A stretch of 64,000 nucleotides of DNA from Mesorhizobium sp. B2-3-12 (GTDB lineage: Bacteria > Pseudomonadota > Alphaproteobacteria > Rhizobiales > Rhizobiaceae). Position numbers and translations under genes: made by a program. Below the pieces are notes generated by a model. That model was not told the origin of the DNA. It ran no database searches and saw only the letters and a program-made list of their open reading frames with translations. Where the stretch lies: NCBI RefSeq assembly GCF_006442205.1, contig NZ_VFVR01000005.1, positions 310,001 through 374,000 of the forward strand. Reading direction: 5' to 3'. Below, piece by piece: positions 53,416 to 64,000 of the stretch (positions are counted from its first letter, which is position 1; each line of letters opens with the position of its first letter).

Positions 53416-54339
53416 TTAATTCACACCCTTCAGTACGTTCTCCGGGGGCACCGTGGTGTCTACCACCTTCTGGCGGTGGAAAATGAACAGGCCGGCGAGA
53501 ACGATGATGCCCGAGCCGATCAGGATGCGCGGGCTGGGGACGTCGCCGAAGAACACCAGCCCGAACACCACGGCCCACAGGAGCAGCGTGTAGTGCAGCG
53601 GCGCCAGCGTCGAGGCCGGTGCCAGTTTCAGCGCCCGCGTGATCATCAGATGAGCGCCGCAGGAAACGATGCCGAGCAGCAGCATGGCGCCGAGATCGAG
53701 CGCCGACGGCGTCTTCCAGGCGCCGATGGTCAGCACACCGCCAACCGCCAGCGTGCCGATCGTCTGCCACGTCACCAGATTGGTGTCGCTGGTGCCGCGC
53801 AGGCGCCGGTTGAGGATGATGGCGAAGGCGAAGGCGAGGCTGCCGACAAGGGCGAAACTCGACGACAGCGAGAACGCGGCAGAGGACGGCTTCAGCATGA
53901 TCACCACGCCGCAGAAGCCGAGCAGGATCGCCACCCAGCGGCGCCAGCCGACCTTTTCCCCAAGCAGGAAATGCGATAGCGCCGCTACATAGATCGGCCC
54001 TGCCATGTAGAAGCTCATCACATCGGCAAGCGGCAGATAGACGACGGCGGCGTAGAACAAGGCGGTGTCCAGCGTCGTCGCCACCACGCGCAGGATCTGC
54101 AGCCCGGGCCGCTCCATCTGGAACAGTCTGCCAGCGCCCTGATTGGCGATCATCGGGCCGAGCACGATAAAGGCGCCGATGGAGCGGATCAGCACCACCT
54201 GGCCGACGGAAAAGCTGGCGACCAGCCATTTGCCCATGGCGTCGTTCAGCGCAAACAGGAAGTCGCCGGCCAGCATCAGCAGGATGCCGGCCAGAAGAAC
54301 ATTCCTGATTGGGGAATTGTGCGCCACGGGTTGCGTCAT
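53416..54339 (-). CDS. DMT-superfamily EamA transporter
   Basis: This is a 307-aa inner-membrane protein with ten predicted spans in two EamA repeats (FLFALNDAMGKWLVASF in the first; LVTWQTIGTLAVGGVL and LHYTLLLWAVVFGLVFFGD in the second). Members export amino acids, nucleobases or other metabolites. ATG 54339 follows GAGGAA at a somewhat long distance. It lies downstream of the CodA-like gene on the same strand and might export its product or precursor, which is inference only. Confidence 0.86.
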   Translation of the reverse strand: MTQPVAHNSPIRNVLLAGILLMLAGDFLFALNDAMGKWLVASFSVGQVVLIRSIGAFIVLGPMIANQGAGRLFQMERPGLQILRVVATTLDTALFYAAVVYLPLADVMSFYMAGPIYVAALSHFLLGEKVGWRRWVAILLGFCGVVIMLKPSSAAFSLSSSFALVGSLAFAFAIILNRRLRGTSDTNLVTWQTIGTLAVGGVLTIGAWKTPSALDLGAMLLLGIVSCGAHLMITRALKLAPASTLAPLHYTLLLWAVVFGLVFFGDVPSPRILIGSGIIVLAGLFIFHRQKVVDTTVPPENVLKGVN

Positions 54340-54446
54340 GCCGACCCCGATTCCTCCCTCGCCTGAGCCGCGTCGTAGACGGAAGCGGTGACTTTGACGA
54401 GGAGAATTAGGAAATCGGTAAGACCAGCGTCGGGAATCGGTTGTAT

Positions 54447-55727
54447 CTAGGTCGATATATTTCTGCGGTTCACATGACCCGGCCTGCCGGGAATGGAAAG
54501 CCTGGTATCCTGCCTCGTCCGTTCCGCCACCACCTTGCCCCTGGCAATGACGCAGATGCGTTCGGCGCGCAGGCGCAAGGCCTCGATCGGATTGCCCGCG
54601 TCGAGAACGACAAGGCTGGCGCGTTTGCCGACTGCCAGACCCAGGTGATCGAGCCCCATGATCGCGGCGTTGACGTTGGTGACCATGTCGAAGCAGCGCG
54701 CCATGTCGGCCGGGCTCGACATCTGGGCGACATGCAGGCCCATGAAGGCGACGTCGAGCATGTCGGCGGTGCCGAGCGAATACCAGGGATCGAGCACACA
54801 ATCCTGGCCCCAGCCGACGCGGATGCCGAGCGCCAGCATCTCCTTGACTCGGGTCAGACCGCGGCGCTTCGGGAAGGCGTCATGGCGGCCCTGTAGCATG
54901 ATGTTGATCAAGGGATTGGGGATCGCGGAAACACCGGCTTCAGCGATCAGCGGCAGAAGCTTCGAGACATAGTAATTGTCCATCGAATGCATGGAGGTGA
55001 GGTGCGAACCGGCCACCCTGCCCTGCAGGCCGAGGCGCTGCGTTTCATAAGCCAGTTGCTCGATGTGGCGCGACAGGGGATCGTCGGTCTCGTCGCAATG
55101 CAGGTCGACCATCAGTCCGCGTTTTGCCGCGATCTCACACAGTTCGGTCACCGAGCGCGTGCCGTCGGCCATGGTGCGCTCGAAATGCGGAATGCCGCCG
55201 ACGATATCGACACCCATGTCCAGCGCGCGGATGGTGTTCTGTCGCGCCGCCGGCGAGCGATAGAGGCCGTCCTGCGGGAAGGCCACGAGTTGAAGATCGA
55301 TATAGGGTGCGACGATCTTCTTGACCTCGAGCAGCGCCGCGACCGCCAGCAGCCTGTCGTCACAGACATCGACATGGGTGCGGATGGCGAGCAGCCCCAT
55401 CGACACCGCCCAGTCGCAATAGGCGAGCGCCCGGTCGCGCACCGCCTCGTGCGTCAAGAGCGGCTTCAATTCGCCCCACAGGGCAATGCCTTCGAGCAGC
55501 GTGCCCGACGCGTTGATGCGCGGTATGCCGTAGGACAGCGTGGCGTCCATATGGAAATGCGGATCGACGAAGGGCGGCGACACGAGGTTGCCGCGGGCGT
55601 CGACCTCGCTCCGCGCGGAACCGTCGAGCTTCGGCTCGATCGCCGCGATCGTCTCGCCGCTGATGCCGATGTCGGCGATACCGCCATCCGGCAGCGTACC
55701 GCTACGCACGATAAGGTCGAAATCCAT
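54447..55727 (-). CDS. Cytosine deaminase-like amidohydrolase (CodA family)
   Basis: This is a 426-aa metal-dependent deaminase, nearly the length of Escherichia coli CodA (427). Metal ligands are H57 and H59 (DPHFHMD), H210 (DLHCDE, with E213 as the proton shuttle), H242 and D309. HVDVCDDRLLAVAALLEVK and INIMLQGRHDAFPKRRGLTRVKEML align closely with CodA from memory. The residue after the metal aspartate is Cys310 (GQDCVLDPWY) where CodA has Asp314, a known specificity position, so another pyrimidine or an ammelide-like substrate is possible. It is divergent from the ABC exporter. Confidence 0.85.
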   Translation of the reverse strand: MDFDLIVRSGTLPDGGIADIGISGETIAAIEPKLDGSARSEVDARGNLVSPPFVDPHFHMDATLSYGIPRINASGTLLEGIALWGELKPLLTHEAVRDRALAYCDWAVSMGLLAIRTHVDVCDDRLLAVAALLEVKKIVAPYIDLQLVAFPQDGLYRSPAARQNTIRALDMGVDIVGGIPHFERTMADGTRSVTELCEIAAKRGLMVDLHCDETDDPLSRHIEQLAYETQRLGLQGRVAGSHLTSMHSMDNYYVSKLLPLIAEAGVSAIPNPLINIMLQGRHDAFPKRRGLTRVKEMLALGIRVGWGQDCVLDPWYSLGTADMLDVAFMGLHVAQMSSPADMARCFDMVTNVNAAIMGLDHLGLAVGKRASLVVLDAGNPIEALRLRAERICVIARGKVVAERTRQDTRLSIPGRPGHVNRRNIST

Positions 55728-55824
55728 CTGTCATCATCCCGCTTGAAGAATCACTGTTCCATCGTGTCTCAAAAGACAGCTTGCCGCAGCGGTTTCTTTC
55801 CACGGCGGGGAAAGGTTCCCTCCG

Positions 55825-57633
<1,809 letters not shown>

Positions 57634-57658
57634 GCGGTGTTTTCCGGATGTCGGAGCC

Positions 57659-57786
57659 AAGCCCCCTCATCCGGCCCTTCGGGCCACCTTCTCCCCGAGG
57701 AGAGAAGAGATTATCAACGCCGGCACCAGCCTCTCTTCTCCCCACCGGGGAGAAGGTGGCCGCGAAGCGACCGGATGAGGGGGCTT
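57659..57786. repeat. CTTCTCCCCG-family intergenic element, long inverted repeat
   Basis: The outer arms AAGCCCCCTCATCCGG and CCGGATGAGGGGGCTT are exact inverted copies at the two ends. Inside, GGCCACCTTCTCCCC pairs with GGGGAGAAGGTGGCC. The element lies between convergent genes and is likely a bidirectional terminator. Confidence 0.85.
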
Positions 57787-57796
57787 GGCGCGAACC

Positions 57797-59641
57797 TCAC
57801 TCCGGCACGTGCCTCACCGCGCCCTTATCGGCGCTGGTGGCGAAGGCGGCGTAGGCGCGCAATGCGGTGGTCACCTTGCGCTTGCGCTTTTCCTGCGGCT
57901 TCCAGGCCAAAGCGCCCTTGGCTTCCATGGCCGCGCGGCGCGCGTCGAGTTCGGCGTCGCTGACGGCCAGGCGGATGGTGCGGTTCGGGATATCGATCTC
58001 GATCGTGTCGCCCTCCTGCACCAGCCCGATCGTGCCGCCTTCCGCCGCTTCCGGCGACGCATGGCCGATCGACAGGCCTGATGTGCCGCCGGAGAAGCGG
58101 CCGTCGGTGACCAGCGCGCAGGCCTTGCCGAGGCCCTTCGACTTCAGATAGCTGGTCGGATAGAGCATTTCCTGCATGCCGGGGCCGCCGCGGGGGCCTT
58201 CGTAGCGGATGACGACGACGTCGCCGGCCTTGATCTCATTGGCCAGGATCGCCTTGACCGAGGCGTCCTGGCTCTCGAAGACACGGGCAGGGCCGGTGAA
58301 TTTCAGGATCGACTCGTCGACCCCGGCCGTCTTCACGATGCAGCCGTCGAGCGCCAGATTGCCCTTCAGCACGGCGAGACCGCCGTCTTTCGAGAACGGC
58401 GTCTTCGCCGAGCGGATGACGCCCTTTTCGCGATCCACGTCGAGCTCGTCCCAGCGGCGGTCCTGGCTGAAGGCGACCTGCGTTGGCACGCCGCCGGGAG
58501 CGGCGAGGAAGAAGTCGCGCACATTCTGGCTGGTCGTGCGCGAAATATCCCAATGGTCGAGCGCTTCACCGAGGCTGGCAGTATGCACCGTCGGCAAATC
58601 GCGGTTGAGCAGGCCAGCATTGTCGAGCTGGCCGAGAATGGCCATGATGCCGCCGGCGCGGTGGACATCCTCCATGTGCACGTCGGACTTGGCTGGCGCC
58701 ACCTTGCACAGCACTGGCACCCGCCGCGACAGCCGGTCGATGTCCTCCATGGTGAAGTCGACCTCGCCTTCATGCGCGGCGGCCAGGATGTGCAGCACCG
58801 TATTGGTCGAGCCGCCCATGGCGATGTCGAGCGTCATGGCGTTCTCGAAGGCGCCCTTGGAGGCGATGCTGCGCGGCAACGCGCTTTCGTCATCCTGTTC
58901 GTAATAGCGCTGGGCGAGATCGACGACGAGATGGCCGGCCTCGACGAACAGCCGCTTGCGGTCGGCATGGGTTGCCAATGTCGAGCCGTTGCCCGGCAGC
59001 GACAGGCCGAGCGCCTCGGTCAAACAATTCATCGAATTGGCGGTGAACATGCCGGAGCACGAACCGCAGGTCGGGCAGGCCGAGCGCTCGATGACCTTGA
59101 CGTCCTCATCGGAGATCTTGTCGTCGGCGGCCGCGACCATGGCGTCGACAAGGTCGAGCGCCTGCGTCTTGCCGGCCAGCACCACCTTGCCGGCCTCCAT
59201 CGGCCCGCCGGAGACGAAGACTGTCGGGATGTTGAGACGCAGCGACGCCATCAGCATGCCGGGGGTGATCTTGTCGCAGTTGGAGATGCAGACCATGGCG
59301 TCGGCGCAATGCGCATTGACCATGTATTCGACGGAATCGGCGATCAGTTCGCGCGACGGCAGCGAATAGAGCATGCCGTCATGGCCCATGGCGATGCCGT
59401 CATCGACAGCGATGGTGTTGAATTCCTTGGCGACGCCGCCGGCCTTCTCGATCTCGCGCGCGACGAGCTGGCCGAGATCCTTCAGATGGACATGGCCGGG
59501 CACGAACTGGGTGAAGGAGTTGACCACGGCGATGATCGGCTTGCCGAAATCACTGTCTTTCATGCCTGTGGCACGCCAAAGGCCGCGGGCGCCGGCCATG
59601 TTGCGGCCATGGGTGGTGGTGCGGGAGCGATAGGCAGGCAT
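57797..59641 (-). CDS. ilvD: Dihydroxy-acid dehydratase
   Basis: This is a 614-aa Fe-S dehydratase that makes 2-keto acids in valine and isoleucine synthesis. The start [20 protein letters not shown] and [20 protein letters not shown] are diagnostic of true IlvD. Cluster cysteines are in [12 protein letters not shown] and [19 protein letters not shown], and [20 protein letters not shown] is the late signature. The frame is open 32 codons upstream, but MPAYRS is the family start. It is distinct from the sugar-acid dehydratase at 19.8 kb. Confidence 0.96.
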   Translation of the reverse strand: MPAYRSRTTTHGRNMAGARGLWRATGMKDSDFGKPIIAVVNSFTQFVPGHVHLKDLGQLVAREIEKAGGVAKEFNTIAVDDGIAMGHDGMLYSLPSRELIADSVEYMVNAHCADAMVCISNCDKITPGMLMASLRLNIPTVFVSGGPMEAGKVVLAGKTQALDLVDAMVAAADDKISDEDVKVIERSACPTCGSCSGMFTANSMNCLTEALGLSLPGNGSTLATHADRKRLFVEAGHLVVDLAQRYYEQDDESALPRSIASKGAFENAMTLDIAMGGSTNTVLHILAAAHEGEVDFTMEDIDRLSRRVPVLCKVAPAKSDVHMEDVHRAGGIMAILGQLDNAGLLNRDLPTVHTASLGEALDHWDISRTTSQNVRDFFLAAPGGVPTQVAFSQDRRWDELDVDREKGVIRSAKTPFSKDGGLAVLKGNLALDGCIVKTAGVDESILKFTGPARVFESQDASVKAILANEIKAGDVVVIRYEGPRGGPGMQEMLYPTSYLKSKGLGKACALVTDGRFSGGTSGLSIGHASPEAAEGGTIGLVQEGDTIEIDIPNRTIRLAVSDAELDARRAAMEAKGALAWKPQEKRKRKVTTALRAYAAFATSADKGAVRHVPE

Positions 59642-59906
59642 ATTTTTTCCTTGGTGGCTGGCCGCAGCCGAAGAGTGGCGCGGCTGCACTGAACTTTGAT
59701 CGCAGGGTTTATAGACCGGCAAGTATGGTCTGGCCACATTTTTGCAATGCGCCAGATTCTCCCGGAAAATCAGGGTTTGCGAAAAAAAGATCGCGGCCCC
59801 TGTCGGATCGCCGGCCGGACGCCCGTCCTTGGATCAACGGCAAGGAATGGGACCATTTCTCAATCAGCCGTCCACTGTAGCAGCAAAAGGCACCGAGGAG
59901 CACGAC

Positions 59907-60377
59907 ATGCAAAAGATCACCACCTGCCTGTGGTTCGACGACCAGGCCGAAGAAGCGATGAATTTCTACGTCTCCATCTTCAAGAATTCGAAGGTGCTGA
60001 GCGTGATGCGCTGGCCTGAGGGTCACGCCAATGCGGGCAAAGCGCTGGTGACCACGTTCGAACTCGACGGTGTGCAGTTTCAAGCGCTCAACGGCGGACC
60101 GCAATTCAAGTTCAACGAGGCGATGTCACAGTCGATCGACTGCAAGACGCAGGAAGAGGTCGACTATTTCTGGGACAAGCTCATCGAAGGTGGCGGCGAA
60201 CCGTCGCAATGCAGCTGGCTGAAAGACAAGTTCGGCGTCTCCTGGCAGGTGGTGCCGGAGCAGCTGCCGCGACTGCTTCAGGATCCGGACAGGGCCAAGG
60301 CCGGTCGCGTGATGTCGGCGATGATGCAGATGAGCAAGATCGACATCGCCAAGATCGAGGAAGCGGCGAAGGGCTGA
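59907..60377 (+). CDS. PhnB/VOC-family protein
   Basis: This is a 156-aa protein of the PhnB-like, or 3-demethylubiquinone methyltransferase-like, VOC group. KITTCLWFDDQAEEAMNFY at the start, FELDGVQFQALNGGPQFKFN and SWLKDKFGVSWQVVPEQLP are family hallmarks. Catalysis is unproven for the group. GAGGAG lies before the ATG. It converges on prfC with a palindromic element between. Confidence 0.85.
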   Translation: MQKITTCLWFDDQAEEAMNFYVSIFKNSKVLSVMRWPEGHANAGKALVTTFELDGVQFQALNGGPQFKFNEAMSQSIDCKTQEEVDYFWDKLIEGGGEPSQCSWLKDKFGVSWQVVPEQLPRLLQDPDRAKAGRVMSAMMQMSKIDIAKIEEAAKG

Positions 60378-60403
60378 GCGAAGTTTTCAACCTTCGCGCT
60401 GCC

Positions 60404-60452
60404 CGTCATCCGCCCTCCGGGCACTTCTCCCCGCAGAACGGGGAGAAGAAGA
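60404..60452. repeat. CTTCTCCCCG-family hairpin between convergent genes
   Basis: CTTCTCCCCG (60424-60433) and CGGGGAGAAG (60439-60448) pair around CAGAA. The left flank (GTCATCCGCCCTCCGGGCA) also resembles the ends of the other elements in this window. It probably terminates both the VOC and prfC transcripts. Confidence 0.8.
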
Positions 60453-60454
60453 GG

Positions 60455-62047
60455 TCACGCCGCTTTGTCTCTCACCTGATAGTCCTTGATCGTGGCGAAG
60501 CGGATCGCTTTCCAGCGTTCGGCTTCGTAATTCAGCGAGAAGGCATGCTGGGCGAGGAATACTGGGTCGTTGTCGAGATCCCTGGCGATGTCGCCGCGAT
60601 GCGCTTCGATGAAGCGGTGCACTTCGGTCTTGTCGTCGGCCGAAATCCAGCGGCAGACGGAAAAGCGCGACATCTCGAATTCGACGGGCAGCGTGTATTC
60701 GAAATTCAGCCGCTCTTTCAAAACATCGAGTTGCAGGGCGCCGACGACACCGACGATGGCCGGTGAGCCATCTTCGGGCGAAAATAGTTGCACGACGCCT
60801 TCCTCGGCCATCTGGTGCAGCGCTTCCTTCAGCTTCTTGGCCTTCATGGCGTCGCCGAGGCGGACGCGGCGCAGGATTTCCGGGGCGAAATTCGGCACGC
60901 CGCGGAACAGGATCTCCTCGCCCTCGGTCAGCGTGTCGCCGATGCGCAGCGTGCCGTGGTTGGGGATGCCGACGACATCACCGGCGAAGGCTTCGTCGGC
61001 GGTGACGCGGGTGCGGGCGAAGAAGAACTGCGGCGCCGACAGGCTCATCGGCTTGCCAGTGCGCACCAGCTTGGCCTTCATGCCGCGCTCGAGCTTGCCC
61101 GAGCAGACGCGCACGAAAGCGATGCGGTCGCGGTGGTTGGGGTCCATGTTGGCCTGGATCTTGAAAACGAAGGAGGTCATCTTCTCCTCCGTGGCCTCGA
61201 TCGTGCGGGTGTCGGCCTCCTGCGCGCGCGGCGGCGGGCCAAAGGCGCCAAGCGCCTCGATCAGGTCGCGCACGCCGTAATTGCGCAGCGCCGAGCCGAA
61301 ATAGACCGGCGTCAGATGGCCTTCGCGGAAGGCTTCGATGTCGAGCGGCCGGCAGGCCTCGCGTGCGAGCTCCAGTTCCTCGATGAAGGCCTCGCGCTCA
61401 TTGTCCGGCAACAGGCCGGCAACGCGGTTGGAATCGGGCCCGTTGACCGGCGTGCGTTCCTTTTCGTCGTCGCCCCTGCGCACCGCGTTCAGCGCCAGGT
61501 GATAGGTACCGGAGAAGGTCTTGCCACGGCCGATCGGCCAGGTGATGGGAGCGGTGTCGAGCGCCAGCTTCTGCTCGATCTCGTCCAGAATCTCGAACGG
61601 GTCGCGGCTCTCGCGATCCATCTTGTTGACGAAGGTGATGATCGGGATGTCGCGCAGCCGGCAGACCTCGAACAGCTTCAGCGTGCGCGGCTCGATGCCC
61701 TTGGCGGCGTCGATGACCATGACGGCCGAGTCGACCGCCGACAGCGTGCGATAGGTGTCGTCGGCGAAATCCTCGTGGCCGGGCGTATCGAGCAGGTTGA
61801 AGACATTGTCCTCGTACTCGAACGTCATCACCGAGGTGACGACCGAAATGCCGCGCTCGCGCTCGATCTTCATCCAGTCGGACCGCGTCTGGATGCGGTC
61901 CTTCTTGGCCTTGACCTCGCCGGCAAGCTGGATGGCGCCGCCGAACAGAAGCAGCTTTTCGGTCAGCGTCGTCTTGCCGGCGTCCGGGTGGGCAATGATC
62001 GCGAAGGTGCGGCGGCGCGATACCGCCTGTTCGATGTCTTCAGCCAA
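60455..62047 (-). CDS. prfC: Peptide chain release factor 3
   Basis: This is a 530-aa GTPase that recycles RF1/RF2 after termination. The G domain has AHPDAGKTTLTEKLL (G1), the switch-I RERGISVVTSVMTFEY, DTPGHEDFADDTYR (G3) and NKMDRESRDP (G4); two beta-barrel domains and the RF3 C-terminal domain follow. The length equals that of Escherichia coli RF3 (529). The start is TTG 62047; no ATG lies between it and the G1 motif. The frame continues 131 codons upstream without family sequence, so the longer form is rejected. Confidence 0.94.
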   Translation of the reverse strand: MAEDIEQAVSRRRTFAIIAHPDAGKTTLTEKLLLFGGAIQLAGEVKAKKDRIQTRSDWMKIERERGISVVTSVMTFEYEDNVFNLLDTPGHEDFADDTYRTLSAVDSAVMVIDAAKGIEPRTLKLFEVCRLRDIPIITFVNKMDRESRDPFEILDEIEQKLALDTAPITWPIGRGKTFSGTYHLALNAVRRGDDEKERTPVNGPDSNRVAGLLPDNEREAFIEELELAREACRPLDIEAFREGHLTPVYFGSALRNYGVRDLIEALGAFGPPPRAQEADTRTIEATEEKMTSFVFKIQANMDPNHRDRIAFVRVCSGKLERGMKAKLVRTGKPMSLSAPQFFFARTRVTADEAFAGDVVGIPNHGTLRIGDTLTEGEEILFRGVPNFAPEILRRVRLGDAMKAKKLKEALHQMAEEGVVQLFSPEDGSPAIVGVVGALQLDVLKERLNFEYTLPVEFEMSRFSVCRWISADDKTEVHRFIEAHRGDIARDLDNDPVFLAQHAFSLNYEAERWKAIRFATIKDYQVRDKAA

Positions 62048-62189
62048 TTTTTCGGAATCCTGTCTGTGGCGCGGGCTTCTAGCAGCGCTTTCCCTGCCTG
62101 TCGAACAGATTTGCCCGGATTGGCCCGCGGGCTCTTGAGATAGGATCGACGCGATGGCATCAGAAGATCTGTTTTTTATGGAGACCCGC

Positions 62190-63263
62190 ATGAGCAGCGC
62201 CAAGCAAGTGATCGTCATCGGCGCCGGCATTATCGGCGCCTCCATTGCCTGGCATCTGACCAGAGCCGGGGCGCGGGTGACGGTGATTGCCGACAGCAAG
62301 GTCGGTGGTGTCGCCACGCCTAACTCGTTTGCCTGGATCAATGCCAGCTGGGGTAACCCGGAGCCGTATTTCCGGCTGCGCACCCGCGCCATGGCTGAGT
62401 GGGCGCGCCTGGCGCGGGATCTGCCCAGCCTGCCGCTCAATTGGTGCGGCGGCCTGTGCTGGGATCTGCCGGCGGCCGATATGGAAACCTATGCAGCGGA
62501 GCATTCTGCCTGGGGTTATGGCATCGAGCGCGTCGACCGTGCCGGCGCGGCGCGCATCGAGCCTAATCTCGCCGCGCTGCCGGATGTCGCCTTGTATGTG
62601 GCCGAGGAGGGTGTCGCCGAGCCGGTCGCGGCCACGAAAGCACTGTTGGCGGATGCCGAGCGGCATGGCGCGCGGGTCATCGCCAGCACGGTGACGGCAC
62701 TCGCCCAAACCGACGGCAGAATAACCGGCGTGGACACATCGCACGGGCTGATCGCCGCCGACGAGGTGGTGATCGCGGCAGGCGTCGGCTCGCCCGATAT
62801 TGCGGCGACCGCCGGCATCAACCTGCCGATCGAGACGCCGCCCGGCCTGATCGTCCATTCGCGGCCATACAAGAAGCTGCTCAACGGGCTGGTGCTGGCC
62901 GAGCGGCTGCACATGCGCCAGACGGCGCAGGGCCGCATCATCGCCGGCTCGGATTTCGGCGGCGCCGATCCGGGGATGAACGCCGAAGCCACGGCCCGCG
63001 ACCTGTTCGCGGCCACAAAAGCCATGTTGCGCGACTGCGAGGGGCTGGAACTCGATTTCCACACGGTCGGCTACCGGCCGACGCCGATCGACGGCTTTCC
63101 GATCATCGGCCGCGCCGAAGGCATGGACGGCGTCTATGTCGCGGTGATGCATTCCGGCATCACCCTGGCGCCGGCCGTCGGCCTGTTCGCCACGCGGGAA
63201 ATCCTTGGTGGTGAGCGCGATGCACTGCTGGCCCCTTACGGGCTGAGTCGGTTTGCGCAATAG
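62190..63263 (+). CDS. FAD-dependent oxidoreductase, DAO family (glycine/D-amino acid oxidase-like)
   Basis: This is a 357-aa flavoenzyme. IVIGAGIIGASIAWHLTRAGA at residues about 7-27 is the FAD dinucleotide motif; the C-terminal GYRPTPIDGFPIIGRA and VMHSGITLAPAVG are typical of the DadA/ThiO/sarcosine-oxidase-like group. It oxidises a primary or secondary amine of an amino acid; the substrate is not evident. The ATG at 62190 has GGAG six bases upstream; starts at 62154 and 62178 are possible. Confidence 0.87.
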   Translation: MSSAKQVIVIGAGIIGASIAWHLTRAGARVTVIADSKVGGVATPNSFAWINASWGNPEPYFRLRTRAMAEWARLARDLPSLPLNWCGGLCWDLPAADMETYAAEHSAWGYGIERVDRAGAARIEPNLAALPDVALYVAEEGVAEPVAATKALLADAERHGARVIASTVTALAQTDGRITGVDTSHGLIAADEVVIAAGVGSPDIAATAGINLPIETPPGLIVHSRPYKKLLNGLVLAERLHMRQTAQGRIIAGSDFGGADPGMNAEATARDLFAATKAMLRDCEGLELDFHTVGYRPTPIDGFPIIGRAEGMDGVYVAVMHSGITLAPAVGLFATREILGGERDALLAPYGLSRFAQ

Positions 63264-63341
63264 CGGGGGCTGCTTTGGAGGGGTGGCACTCTACGGCGCC
63301 CCCATCCGTCCCGACGTAGCCGCAATTTTCCGACCGAAGGG

Positions 63342-64000
63342 CTAGCCGGCCAATGCGAGCTTCTCAGCCGTCGGCGCAAATGGCCGGATGGCGATCCCTT
63401 CCCTGGTCATCGTGACGAAGCTCGAAGGCGGGATCGCCTGCCAGTCGCCGCCCTCGCGGTCGAAGGGCTCGGAGACGATGCAGCGGCCAGCCCCCTTGCG
63501 GAATAGGGAGGTGTAGAGCGTCGGCGCCTGCGCGTCGCTGGCATAGCGCACGGCATGAAGGGACTGCCCGTCCGAGAAAGCGGCGGTCAGTTTCAGCGCC
63601 GGCTCGATACCTGCACGACGCGAGGCTGCCAGCACGCGGCTGGTGGCACGCGAGACGGCGCCTTGCGGGTCGGACGAAAGGCCCGCGTCGATCATCAGGA
63701 GAAAAAAGAGTTCGGAATCAGTGGTGCCCTCGCGCTGGTCGAAGACGGCGTCGGACAGCGAATTTTCGAGCGTGCGGCGGATCTTCTCGAAACCGCCGAT
63801 CTGGCCGTTGTGCATGAACGACCAGCGGCCGGAAATGAACGGATGGCAGTTCATGCGGCTGGTGGCGCCACCGGTCGAAGCCCTGACATGGGCAAGGAAC
63901 AGGCCGGATTTGATCTGCCGGCACAGGCTCTTCAGATTAGGGTCGGACCAGGCCGGCAGGATGTCGCGGTAGAGGCCGGGTTCGGGTCTCTCGCCGTACC
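63342..64000 (-). CDS. Class II glutamine amidotransferase (YafJ-like), 5' end outside window
   Basis: The frame is open to the window edge, so the N-terminus with the catalytic Cys is missing; about 218 C-terminal residues are visible. LFLAHVRASTGGATSRMNCHPF and WSFMHNGQIGGFEKIRRTL are the glutamine-binding and oxyanion motifs of class II amidotransferases of the YafJ/EgtC group. An ATG at 63854 would give only a fragment. The partner domain is unknown. Genes of this type often stand alone. Confidence 0.85.
   Translation of the reverse strand, partial: YGERPEPGLYRDILPAWSDPNLKSLCRQIKSGLFLAHVRASTGGATSRMNCHPFISGRWSFMHNGQIGGFEKIRRTLENSLSDAVFDQREGTTDSELFFLLMIDAGLSSDPQGAVSRATSRVLAASRRAGIEPALKLTAAFSDGQSLHAVRYASDAQAPTLYTSLFRKGAGRCIVSEPFDREGGDWQAIPPSSFVTMTREGIAIRPFAPTAEKLALAG

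Noticed and set aside
62048..62440. N-terminal extension of prfC by 131 codons
   Set aside because: RF3 begins a few residues before the G1 motif in characterised homologues, and the extension overlaps the divergent oxidase gene.

Overview
The window looks like chromosomal DNA of a Mesorhizobium-like alphaproteobacterium (Hyphomicrobiales, Phyllobacteriaceae type). This rests on high GC with strong GC3 codon bias, many ABC uptake systems for amines, peptides and polyamines, a molybdenum NAD-formate dehydrogenase of the Fds type, and dispersed intergenic palindromes with a CTTCTCCCCG core of the kind known from rhizobia. No rRNA, confident tRNA, insertion sequence, integrase or CRISPR array was seen. 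Both window edges cut genes.

Layout, left to right. 0-6 kb: the 3' part of a class V aminotransferase, facing a complete dipeptide ABC operon dppABCDF on the minus strand. 6.4-11.6 kb: an acyl-CoA synthetase with an unusual histone-H1-like N-terminal tail, a small methyltransferase, a periplasmic Sel1-repeat protein and a HAD phosphatase coupled to pgi. 13.5-16.8 kb: a MocR-type regulator and a non-pyrrolysine MttB-family methyltransferase. 16.9-19.6 kb: a chromate resistance pair chrB-chrA and a small conserved gene. 19.8-23.9 kb: a xylonate-dehydratase-like IlvD/Edd enzyme, a CoxG-like protein, Mrp/ApbC and a VOC protein. 24-31.1 kb: a LysR regulator and the formate dehydrogenase operon fdsGBA-fdhD-fdsD; the alpha subunit lacks the His-Cys cluster ligands. 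31.2-34.2 kb: a hydrolase/degenerate-cyclase/LuxR fusion regulator followed by three small genes.

34.4-41.4 kb: a putrescine module (PatD-like aldehyde dehydrogenase, PotFGHI-like ABC transporter and a LysR regulator) split by a long perfect inverted repeat. 41.5-45.0 kb: DedA and a PmtA-like phospholipid methyltransferase, then an OmpR/EnvZ-type two-component system. 45.1-46.4 kb: an Rrf2 regulator with its thioredoxin-reductase-like target. 46.5-53.3 kb: a DeoR regulator, a 420-base intergenic region dense in hairpins, a choline-kinase-like phosphotransferase coupled to a dimethylglycine/sarcosine-dehydrogenase-like enzyme, an AT-richer orphan exported protein, a methyltransferase and a second choline-kinase-like gene. 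53.4-64 kb: DMT exporter, CodA-like deaminase, ABC exporter, ilvD, a PhnB/VOC protein, prfC, a DAO-family oxidase and the start of a class II glutamine amidotransferase.

The gene set points to a soil heterotroph living on plant- and peptide-derived amines, methylated amines, polyamines and C1 reductant. The most unusual points are the formate dehydrogenase lacking three cluster cysteines, the pseudo-cyclase fusion regulator, the H1-tailed acyl-CoA synthetase and the hairpin-rich stretch near 47.4-47.6 kb. Several operator-like inverted repeats sit beside the local regulators and give testable regulon predictions.
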